A stretch of DNA of 64,000 bases from an uncultured Pelagibacteraceae bacterium (lineage in GTDB: Bacteria; Pseudomonadota; Alphaproteobacteria; Pelagibacterales; Pelagibacteraceae): the NCBI GenBank assembly GCA_902532525.1, contig CACAIK010000002.1, positions 82,899-146,898 of the forward strand, written 5' to 3'. Below, one piece after another: positions 17,154 through 24,742 of this stretch (the first letter of the stretch is position 1; each line of letters starts with the position of its first letter). The position numbers and the translations under genes are program-made. The notes under the pieces were generated by a model that did not search any database, was not told the origin of the DNA, and was given only the letters and a program-made list of their open reading frames with translations.

Positions 17154-18079
17154 TTTTTCAATTTAGGATTAAGAGTGTCTCTCATCCAGTCTCCTAATAG
17201 ATTAATGGAAAAAGCCAAAACAACTAAGAATATTGCTGGAAAAAAAGTTATCCACCATTCACCAGAAAATAAAAAGTCATTTCCAAGTCTTATTAATGTT
17301 CCTAAAGAAGGAGTAGTTGGAGGAATGCCAACACCTAGAAAACTCAATGTGGCTTCTGCAATTATTGCTAATGCAAGACCTATAGTTCCTATAACAAGTA
17401 CTGGTCTCATAATGTTTGGAAGAATATGTTTAAACATTACTATAAAATTAGAAACTCCAATAATTGTTGATGCTGATACATAATCTTTATTTTTTTCAAC
17501 TAAAGTTGCTGCTCTTGATACTCTTGCAAACTGTGGCCACTCTGAAATACCAATTGCAAAAATTAAAACATATATTGCCATCTCGTCATGAAGTTCACGC
17601 GAAATTATACCTCGCGCAATACCATCAACAAGAAGTGCCATCAAAATACTTGGAACCGTTAACTGAACATCTGTTAATCTCATAACAATCATTTCATACT
17701 TGCCGCCAAAAAAACCAGCAGTAAGACCTAATCCAACTCCTAAAATTAAACTAAATAAAATTGCTGAGAAACCAACAATCAAAGATATTCTAGATCCATA
17801 AAGAATAGTTGATAACATATCTCTTCCTTGTCCATCAGTACCAAGTAAAAATTCTACTTTTCCTTCGCTAGTCCAAGATGGTGGGGTGAATGCATCCATT
17901 AAAGATAAAGAAGATGGGTCGAATGGATTATAAGGTGTAATAAATTCTACAAAAAATGAACAGAAAAATATTATTGCTAATAAAATTGATGAAACTATTG
18001 CTGTAGGAGATTTTATAAAACTAAAATAAATTTCACTATCTTTTATTTTATCCAAAGTTGTTAAAGCTTTGTTATCCAC
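17150..18079 (-). CDS. oligopeptide-type ABC transporter permease (DppC family)
   Basis: 309 residues. An N-terminal helix is followed by a periplasmic loop and five helices in the binding-protein-dependent transport domain. The EAA-type cytoplasmic loop is near RVSRAATLVEKNKDYVSASTI, followed by HILPNIMRPVLV. GLGTDGQGRDMLSTILYGSR-like sequence is typical of DppC proteins. The start is GTG at 18079, overlapping the upstream permease by eight bases. It partners with the upstream DppB-type permease. Confidence 0.92.
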   Translation of the reverse strand: MDNKALTTLDKIKDSEIYFSFIKSPTAIVSSILLAIIFFCSFFVEFITPYNPFDPSSLSLMDAFTPPSWTSEGKVEFLLGTDGQGRDMLSTILYGSRISLIVGFSAILFSLILGVGLGLTAGFFGGKYEMIVMRLTDVQLTVPSILMALLVDGIARGIISRELHDEMAIYVLIFAIGISEWPQFARVSRAATLVEKNKDYVSASTIIGVSNFIVMFKHILPNIMRPVLVIGTIGLALAIIAEATLSFLGVGIPPTTPSLGTLIRLGNDFLFSGEWWITFFPAIFLVVLAFSINLLGDWMRDTLNPKLKK

Positions 18080-19055
18080 TAGCTGAATCTCCTTTAACTC
18101 TAATTCTTGGATCTATAAAGTAATACAAGATATCGACTATAAAATTTATCATTACAAAAACGAATGCTATAAATACTAAATATGCTGACATAATTGGAAT
18201 ATCTACAAACTGAACAGCTTGAATAAAAAGAAATCCCATACCTGGCCATTGAAATACTGTTTCCGTAATTATTGAAAAAGCAATTAATGTTCCAATATTT
18301 ATTCCAGCAATAGTTATTACTGGAATTAGTCCATTTTTAAGTGCGTGCTTATAATTAATGCTTTTTTCATTAATGCCTCTAGCTCTTGCAAACTTTATGT
18401 AATCAGTCTGAAGTATTTCCATCATTTCAGCTCTGACGAGTCTTATTATATAGGTCATTTGAAAAAGACTTAAAGTAACTGATGGTAATATAATTGCTTT
18501 TAAACCTGATAAGGTTAAAAAGCCTGTCGACCAAAATCCTAGATCTACCACCTCACCTCTTCCAAACGATGGTAGAACGCCTAATATAACTGCAAAAAGA
18601 TAAATAAATAAAATACCAATTACAAAAGTTGGAAGAGAAACACCTAATAAAGAAACTGCTAAGATAAAATCACTCAAAAAACCTTTTCTTTTTATGCCTG
18701 TATATACTCCCAATAAAGTACCAGAAACCAATGCAATTAGAGCAGATATTAAAACTAATTCAATTGTTGCTGGTAATCTTTCAATGATTAATTCAGATAC
18801 AGGTCTTCTTAATTGATAAGATATTCCAAATTCTCCTTTAGAGGCATTAATTATAAACCTAGTAAATTGTACATGAATTGGGTCCATTAAACCCAAGGTT
18901 TCTCTTAACTCAGCTCTTTCTTCATCTGATGTTTCCTCACCCACCATATTATTTATTGGGTCTCCTACAAAATTAAAAAGAGAAAAAGATACAAAAGCTA
19001 CGACAAGCATAACCATTGCAGATTGAAACAATCGTTTAAAAAAATACTTTATCAA
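18072..19055 (-). CDS. oligopeptide-type ABC transporter permease (DppB family)
   Basis: 327 residues, six membrane helices; the DppB N-terminus (YFFKRLFQSAMVMLVV) and the EAA loop (FARARGINEKSINYKHALKNGL) are clear. The start is a TTG at 19055 with no obvious Shine-Dalgarno, and a hairpin lies between it and the binding-protein gene. Both imply low translation compared with the binding protein. It forms the inner-membrane channel with DppC. Confidence 0.9.
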   Translation of the reverse strand: MIKYFFKRLFQSAMVMLVVAFVSFSLFNFVGDPINNMVGEETSDEERAELRETLGLMDPIHVQFTRFIINASKGEFGISYQLRRPVSELIIERLPATIELVLISALIALVSGTLLGVYTGIKRKGFLSDFILAVSLLGVSLPTFVIGILFIYLFAVILGVLPSFGRGEVVDLGFWSTGFLTLSGLKAIILPSVTLSLFQMTYIIRLVRAEMMEILQTDYIKFARARGINEKSINYKHALKNGLIPVITIAGINIGTLIAFSIITETVFQWPGMGFLFIQAVQFVDIPIMSAYLVFIAFVFVMINFIVDILYYFIDPRIRVKGDSASG

Positions 19056-19076
19056 TTTATGAAATTTTATTTTTAT

Positions 19077-19104
19077 ACAAGCCCTTTAATTAAAAAGGGC
19101 TTGT
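19077..19104 (-). terminator. hairpin between the peptide-binding protein and permease genes
   Basis: Eleven-base perfect stem ACAAGCCCTTT/AAAGGGCTTGT with a six-base loop, 11 bases after the binding-protein stop codon on the minus strand. The downstream strand is A/T rich but not a clean T run, so it may be a partial terminator or mRNA-stabilising hairpin rather than a full stop. Confidence 0.65.
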
Positions 19105-19114
19105 AATAAATTAT

Positions 19115-20677
19115 TTAGTCAAAGCTCGCAAAACGGAATAACGGCTCGTTATTCGGTCTTATCGGAACATTGACATCTTTTTTTGCAGCCCAAGATATAA
19201 CTTGGTGATGTAAAGGAAGATAAGAAATATCATCTTTTACTATTTTCCAAGCTTTAGCTATCGCAGCATTTCTCTTATCTAGGTTAACTTCACCTTCCAT
19301 AACTCTTATCGCAGCATCTACATCAGAGTTGCTAAAGTTAACTCTGTTCCAGCTTGCTCCACTTTCATATAAGTAATGGAAAACATAATGACTATCTAAA
19401 GTTGGAACTCCCCAACCTAACATATAAAAGTCACCTTGATTATCTTTTAGTTCTTTAAAGTGCTTACTTTTTGTTTGGGCAAATAAATTTACTTTAACAC
19501 CGATTTTACCTAACATACCAACAACAGCTGTGCATATAGCTTCATCATTTACATATCTGTCATTTGGACATCTAAGCTCAACTTCAAATCCATTCGGATA
19601 TCCAGCATCAGCTAGAAGTTTTTTTGCAGCAGCTACATCATAAGGAAGTCTTTTATCAAGTTCCTCTGTGTATCCATTAACACCTGGAAAAGTAATTATT
19701 CCAGCAGGTTCACTTAAACCTCTCATTACTTTTTTCTTAATTGCCTCAATATCTATAGCTTGATAAAGAGCTTGTCTAACTGCTTTCTTTTTGAATGGAT
19801 TATCACCTGTATTACCTGTTCTAAGTTTATCTGCTCCCTGATCCATACCAAGGAATATAGTTCTCATTTGAGCAGTGCTTTCAACTTTGTGAGCAGGTGA
19901 ATTTTTAATTCTAGCTAAATCTTGCACAGGTGCATCAGTAACAACATCAATTTCACCAGATAAAAGAGCTGCAACTCTAGTAGCTGCATTTTTTATAGGT
20001 AGTAGATGAATTTCTGTTACTTTGTCATCCTTCATAGTACCCCACCATTTTTTATTACGTTTGAAAACTGTTTTAGTATTTGGTTCTCTTAATGTAATTT
20101 TAAATGGTCCAGTTCCCATAGCATTTGTAGCTGAAAATGTTTCTTGTCCAGCATCCCAGTTCTGCGCCATGACTGCAAAATTCTTTTCACTCCATTTTTT
20201 TGACATTATAAAAATGTTTGAAAGTTGGTTTAAAAGAATTGGATTTGGTTTACTTGTTGTAATTTCTACTGTGTAGTCATTAACTGCTTTTACACCTGAT
20301 ACTGTACTAATATATTCTTTAAAATCAGATGTTCTTTGTTTTGCTCTTAAAATACTAAATACAACGTCTTCAGATGTAAATGGAGTTCCATCAGAAAATT
20401 TAACATCTTCTCTTAATTTAAAGATCCAAGTATTAGGACCTTGAGTTCTCCACTCTGTTGCTAGTTGAGGTCCAATTTTCATATCTAATCCTCTGGTAAC
20501 TAGAGCTTCGTATACTTGTCTAGATACTTGAGTGGTAGGACCTTCGTTTTGAGCATGAGGATCAAGTGTTAAACTATCACCCTGCATTGACCATTTAATA
20601 GTTTTTGCAAACGCTTGTGTTGGAGCAAAAGCTAGAAAAAAAGCCAATAAAATTTTTATAAAATACCCATACTTCAT
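19115..20677 (-). CDS. ABC transporter substrate-binding protein, family 5 (peptide type)
   Basis: 520 residues. A signal peptide (about 1-24, ending AFA) precedes a family 5 binding protein with DSLTLDPHAQNEGPT, LREDVKFSDGTPFTSEDVVFS and AVRQALYQAIDIEAI. Members bind peptides, nickel, glutathione or opines; the ligand is not determined here. A strong Shine-Dalgarno (AGGAGAGAA) precedes the ATG. It is the first gene of the transporter set and is followed by a hairpin, so it should be the most abundant product. Confidence 0.93.
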   Translation of the reverse strand: MKYGYFIKILLAFFLAFAPTQAFAKTIKWSMQGDSLTLDPHAQNEGPTTQVSRQVYEALVTRGLDMKIGPQLATEWRTQGPNTWIFKLREDVKFSDGTPFTSEDVVFSILRAKQRTSDFKEYISTVSGVKAVNDYTVEITTSKPNPILLNQLSNIFIMSKKWSEKNFAVMAQNWDAGQETFSATNAMGTGPFKITLREPNTKTVFKRNKKWWGTMKDDKVTEIHLLPIKNAATRVAALLSGEIDVVTDAPVQDLARIKNSPAHKVESTAQMRTIFLGMDQGADKLRTGNTGDNPFKKKAVRQALYQAIDIEAIKKKVMRGLSEPAGIITFPGVNGYTEELDKRLPYDVAAAKKLLADAGYPNGFEVELRCPNDRYVNDEAICTAVVGMLGKIGVKVNLFAQTKSKHFKELKDNQGDFYMLGWGVPTLDSHYVFHYLYESGASWNRVNFSNSDVDAAIRVMEGEVNLDKRNAAIAKAWKIVKDDISYLPLHHQVISWAAKKDVNVPIRPNNEPLFRFASFD

Positions 20678-20738
20678 TTCTCTCTCCTATATTATTAAAA
20701 TAAAAATCTAACTTATTAATTATGTAAACTAAAGTGAT

Positions 20739-21464
20739 TTAATTCACTATTTTTTTGAAGTTTTCGTAAAGAATTTTAGAATATTTGTTCATAGATTGAA
20801 TATTGTCTTTCGCATCACTATCAAATTTATCAAGAGCTCCCTGTCCTAACTGACTCTCTAATGCAGACTTATATTCAGGCACACATCCCCATTCTCCTAC
20901 AGTGGTATCTTTTATCTCTATGTGAAATTGAATACCGTAAGCATGTTTTTTGTATTTAAAAATTTGGTATTTCGTTTCAGGAGACGACGCTAAAAGAGTT
21001 ATATCATTATTATTTTCTAGATTTTGAACTTCATATGAATGCCATTGGAGTGATTTAATAATATCAGGATATTCTTTAAATAATAAATCGTCCTTTTTAC
21101 TGTTTAAAAAATTAATGTCTAAAATACCTATCTCTGGATTTTTTGATTTAACTACTTTACCTCCAACTACCTCTCCTAATAATTGACAACCTAAACAAAA
21201 ACCTAAATATGGTTTATTTAAGTCTACTACAAATTCTTTGATTTTTTTTTTCTCTTCTATTAACCAAGGGTAATCTTTTTCCATCCAAGTATCCATTGGT
21301 CCGCCCATACAAAACATTGCATCAAATCCAGTTAAATCATCAGGTATTTTTTCTCCTTCGTCAAGTTCTACAGTTTTAATATGAACTTTATCCTTTAACA
21401 TTAAATCTTTAATATAACCAGGATCCTCAATTTTAATGTGTTGAAGAACAATTATATTTTTCAT
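20739..21464 (-). CDS. class I glutamine amidotransferase domain protein
   Basis: 241 residues, a stand-alone GATase1. The nucleophile elbow is YLGFCLGCQLLGE (first Cys catalytic), with the His and Glu of the triad in GIQFHIE. The N-terminal part (VLQHIKIEDPGYI, MGGPMDTW) matches the GMP-synthase-like amidotransferases of no fixed function. It could hydrolyse gamma-glutamyl amides. It overlaps the upstream phosphatase gene by four bases and lies 61 bases ahead of the peptide-transporter genes. Confidence 0.85.
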   Translation of the reverse strand: MKNIIVLQHIKIEDPGYIKDLMLKDKVHIKTVELDEGEKIPDDLTGFDAMFCMGGPMDTWMEKDYPWLIEEKKKIKEFVVDLNKPYLGFCLGCQLLGEVVGGKVVKSKNPEIGILDINFLNSKKDDLLFKEYPDIIKSLQWHSYEVQNLENNNDITLLASSPETKYQIFKYKKHAYGIQFHIEIKDTTVGEWGCVPEYKSALESQLGQGALDKFDSDAKDNIQSMNKYSKILYENFKKIVN

Positions 21465-22264
21465 GTAGCTGGCTTGAGTAATTTTAAAATTTTTTTATGA
21501 TTTGATAAATTATTTGAAACAATTATGTTTCCACCTAATGAAGCATCTTTATTATCCCATGTAGTAATTATTCCACCTGATGCTTTAATAATTGGTATTA
21601 TCGGATGTATATCCCAAATTTTGTTTGCACATTGAGCTACAATATCTAGTCTTCCCTCTGCTAATTGGCAATATGTTAGTGCATCGAAACATGGAAACTG
21701 CATTCTCTTGATAAATTTCATTATTTTTTTTTGTTTTTGAAAAGATAAAGTTCCGTGAAAAGCAGCAGCGAATTTCAAATAATCAAATTTTATTTTTTTG
21801 TTTACTTTTAATTTTCTTTTTTTTCCATTTTCAAACACAAAAGCAGATTTATCATCTTGATTTAAATAGTATCTTTTCATTCTTGGAAAATTTGCTAAAC
21901 CAACTATAGGGGCGTCGTTATAATTTAGAGAAATTAAATTGCTCCATGTAGGATTTCCAGCGACAAATGATCTTGTCCCATCAATTGGGTCAATTATCCA
22001 TGAAAATAGACTTTTTGTTTTTTTTGCACCAAACTCTTCACCGATAATTTGATGATCTGGGAACTTATCATTAATCTTTTTTCTTATAAATTTTTCAAAA
22101 GCTTTATCAGCACTGGTAACGGGATCATAACCTTTACCTTTTAACTTGTTATTAATTGTAAAAGTTTTGTTAAGTTTAGTGTAATAAAAATTAGTTAAAT
22201 CCTTAGCAAGCTTATTCAAAAAGGTGTAATAAATCTTGAAATCTTTTGTTTTTTTGAAGGTCAT
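21461..22264 (-). CDS. inositol monophosphatase family phosphatase (histidinol-phosphatase-like)
   Basis: 267 residues. It has the metal site motifs GEEFG, WIIDPIDGTRSFVAGNPTW and WDIHPIIPIIKASGGIITTW. DPIDGTRSF followed by G-x-P-x-W resembles HisN-type histidinol phosphatases more than inositol monophosphatase. The C-terminal WDIHP has replaced the usual WDxAA/P, a variation worth noting. It begins a minus-strand operon with the amidotransferase, and is divergent from the dioxygenase across 87 bases. Histidine synthesis, nucleotide (CysQ-like) or inositol phosphate roles remain possible. Confidence 0.78.
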   Translation of the reverse strand: MTFKKTKDFKIYYTFLNKLAKDLTNFYYTKLNKTFTINNKLKGKGYDPVTSADKAFEKFIRKKINDKFPDHQIIGEEFGAKKTKSLFSWIIDPIDGTRSFVAGNPTWSNLISLNYNDAPIVGLANFPRMKRYYLNQDDKSAFVFENGKKRKLKVNKKIKFDYLKFAAAFHGTLSFQKQKKIMKFIKRMQFPCFDALTYCQLAEGRLDIVAQCANKIWDIHPIIPIIKASGGIITTWDNKDASLGGNIIVSNNLSNHKKILKLLKPAT

Positions 22265-22351
22265 TTATCTGACGAGTAATAGTTAAAATATACAACTAGT
22301 TCAAATAAAATATCTTGAAAATTTTAGAATTTGATAGAAGAATCCAGGTAG

Positions 22352-23455
22352 ATGAAAATAGAAATCGATTCTAAAAAAGTATTTATAAATAGTGGGAATA
22401 ATAAAGAAGAAATACATCCATTTTGGCTTAGAGAAAGAATAAATAACGAAGATGCTCTGGATAAAGGAAATCAACAAAGATTATTTGATCCAAATTCTAT
22501 AAATACTAACATTGATATAGAAAAAATTGAGTATGAAGGTGGATTACTTAATTTATTTTTCAATGATGGAACCAATTATAAAATAAAAGAAGATCAAATA
22601 TTAAATGAGTATAAATCGCAAAATCTTGATCCTATTTCAATTGATAAAATTAAATGGGATTCAAATTTTAATAATTTTCAAAAATTTAAATTTGAAAATG
22701 ATATTTTTGAAAAAAAAATCATGTATGATTTATTAGTATCATTCTATAAATATGGTTTTGTAGTTTTAACTAATGTTAGAACTGAAGATAATTTTATTAT
22801 TAAATTTGCAAATTCAATTGGCAGTGTAAGAAGAACTAATTTTGGGGAATTTTTTAATGTAAGATCTGTACCTAATCCAAATGATTTGGCTTATACATCG
22901 TTAGCATTATCTCCACATACAGATAATCCGTATAGAAAACCAGTTCCTTGTGTTCAATTATTGCATTGTATTACAAATAATGTGAGTGGAGGAAATTCTA
23001 CCTTGGTTGATGGTTACACAGTAAGTGAAAAAATCAAAGAGGATTATCCAGAATATTATGAAATTTTATCTTCAGTTAAAGTAAAATTTAAATTTATAGA
23101 CAATACAGTTGTTCTAGAAGATATGTCTGAGTTAATTAAATTGGATGAAAAAAATAATTTTAAACAAGTTAGATTTAGTCCAAGATTAGATTATGCGCCG
23201 ATATTAGAAAAATCAAAATTGGATTTATTCTATAAAGCTAGAAATAAAATTTCTGAATTATATAACTCTGATAAATATAAAGTTGAATTTAAATTAGAAA
23301 CCGGAGATTTATTAATGATGGACAATCATAGATTACTTCATGGAAGAACAAAGTATGATGTTAACGAAGGTGATAGATATTTACAAGGATGCTACATTGA
23401 TTTCGATAGTACAGAAGGTAAACTTAGACATTTAAAAAGAAAATTTAATCTTTAA
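22352..23455 (+). CDS. TauD/TfdA dioxygenase, gamma-butyrobetaine hydroxylase-like
   Basis: 367 residues. An N-terminal DUF971-like domain (HPFWLRER, about 22-29) precedes a TauD-type double-stranded beta-helix domain. The Fe(II) ligands appear as SPHTDNPY (His, Asp) and HRLLHGRT (distal His), with the nearby Arg for 2-oxoglutarate. This two-domain layout is that of gamma-butyrobetaine and trimethyllysine dioxygenases. Marine homologues may process betaine-like compounds, which is inference. Its 3' end overlaps the convergent azoreductase gene by 11 bases. Confidence 0.87.
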   Translation: MKIEIDSKKVFINSGNNKEEIHPFWLRERINNEDALDKGNQQRLFDPNSINTNIDIEKIEYEGGLLNLFFNDGTNYKIKEDQILNEYKSQNLDPISIDKIKWDSNFNNFQKFKFENDIFEKKIMYDLLVSFYKYGFVVLTNVRTEDNFIIKFANSIGSVRRTNFGEFFNVRSVPNPNDLAYTSLALSPHTDNPYRKPVPCVQLLHCITNNVSGGNSTLVDGYTVSEKIKEDYPEYYEILSSVKVKFKFIDNTVVLEDMSELIKLDEKNNFKQVRFSPRLDYAPILEKSKLDLFYKARNKISELYNSDKYKVEFKLETGDLLMMDNHRLLHGRTKYDVNEGDRYLQGCYIDFDSTEGKLRHLKRKFNL

Positions 23456-24032
23456 ATAATTCTTTTATTCTTTCTTCAGCGTTTTTTATAGACTTTTCAT
23501 AATCTATAGCCATTTGATCTGCTGCAACTATATCGATTTTTTTAATACCAAAAAAATTTAACATATGTATCAACCACGGGGTTAAAAAGTCTTCTTCACC
23601 TTGTATTTTTGTTCCACCAGAAGTAATTACTAAATAGACCTGCTTATCTTCTAATAAACCTTTTCTTCTTCCATCTTCTCCGTATTTAAATGTCAATTTT
23701 ACTCTGGCTGCAAGATCAGCCCAAGCTTTCAGTGTTGCTGGTGGGCCAAAATTATAAATTGGAACTGATATAATGATTACATCACATTCTTTTAACTCCG
23801 ATACTAACTTGTCAGACAATTCAAACATTTTTTTATGTTCATCTGTTTGTTCATTCTCTGGAATTTTCATTCCAGATTCAGTTAAACCAGATATAAAAAG
23901 CATTTCATCATCTAGGTCTCTATAAATGACCTCATCATTATCTTTTTTAACTTTATCAAGTATTTTTTTTGCAAGCATCCTTGAGGTAGAACCTTCTTTT
24001 CTAGCACTGCAATCGATTTGGTATATTTTCAT
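23445..24032 (-). CDS. FMN-dependent NADH azoreductase-like flavoprotein
   Basis: 195 residues when started at ATG 24032 (MKIYQIDCSARKEGSTS). An upstream in-frame extension to 24344 lies wholly inside ccdA and is rejected. The N-terminus and VPIYNFGPPATLKAWAD, plus VITSGGT, identify the flavodoxin-fold AzoR/NQO family, which reduces quinones or azo compounds with FMN and NADH. It follows ccdA by two bases. It probably protects against quinone or redox stress. Confidence 0.88.
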   Translation of the reverse strand: MKIYQIDCSARKEGSTSRMLAKKILDKVKKDNDEVIYRDLDDEMLFISGLTESGMKIPENEQTDEHKKMFELSDKLVSELKECDVIIISVPIYNFGPPATLKAWADLAARVKLTFKYGEDGRRKGLLEDKQVYLVITSGGTKIQGEEDFLTPWLIHMLNFFGIKKIDIVAADQMAIDYEKSIKNAEERIKELFKD

Positions 24033-24034
24033 TT

Positions 24035-24742
24035 TTATCCAAGTTTTTGAAGTATAGGAAAATACTTTAATATGTAAAATCCTAAAGCTTGCAACTGGTT
24101 TGTAATCATTAATATTCCTGTTATCAATAATAATCCTCCACCAACTCTTGAAATAGTTATCATTTTTGATTTTAGATTTTTTGTAACAACCATAAAACGT
24201 TGAATCAAATAACCTGATGCAATAAATGGCAATGCTAACCCAAGCGAATAAGACACAAGTAACAATATACCTTGGTTCAAACTTTGCTCGATCGAAGCTA
24301 AAGCTAATATTGATCCCAAAATAGGACCAATACATGGTGTCCATCCAAATCCAAAAGCCATACCAACTAATATGGAGCTAAAATTTCCTGATTTAATCTC
24401 AGTATTAATTCTTTTTTCATAATTTAAAAACTTAATATTAATTAATCCCATAATATGAAGGGAGAAAATGATTATAATACTTCCTGCAATAATTCTTAAT
24501 TCAAAAGAGTTACTTAAAATTAAAGAACCTAAAAAAGTTGCGGTAGCTCCAAAGCTTATAAAAACAATTGAAAAACCAAAAGTAAATAAAACTATAGGGA
24601 ATATATTAATTGTTTTTTTTTCTAATAACTCATTTAAAGAGCTTCCAGAAATATAAGATATATATCCAGGTATTAATGGAAGTACACATGGAGACAAAAA
24701 GCTTATCAATCCAGCTCCAAATGCAACAAATAATTCTATCAT
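24035..24742 (-). CDS. ccdA: cytochrome c biogenesis / thiol transport protein CcdA
   Basis: 235 residues and six membrane helices. The redox cysteines lie in LSPCVLPLIPGYISYISG (helix 1) and GWTPCIGPILGSIL (helix 4), the conserved CcdA/DsbD-beta positions. It passes electrons from cytoplasmic thioredoxin to periplasmic partners for cytochrome c maturation. Only the membrane domain is present, so partners are encoded elsewhere. The stop codon of ppc abuts its ATG, so it is probably co-transcribed. Confidence 0.9.
   Translation of the reverse strand: MIELFVAFGAGLISFLSPCVLPLIPGYISYISGSSLNELLEKKTINIFPIVLFTFGFSIVFISFGATATFLGSLILSNSFELRIIAGSIIIIFSLHIMGLINIKFLNYEKRINTEIKSGNFSSILVGMAFGFGWTPCIGPILGSILALASIEQSLNQGILLLVSYSLGLALPFIASGYLIQRFMVVTKNLKSKMITISRVGGGLLLITGILMITNQLQALGFYILKYFPILQKLG

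Noticed and set aside
24033..24344. N-terminal extension of the azoreductase-like gene
   Set aside because: The added 104 residues are antisense-like sequence inside ccdA in another frame; the flavodoxin motif begins at ATG 24032.
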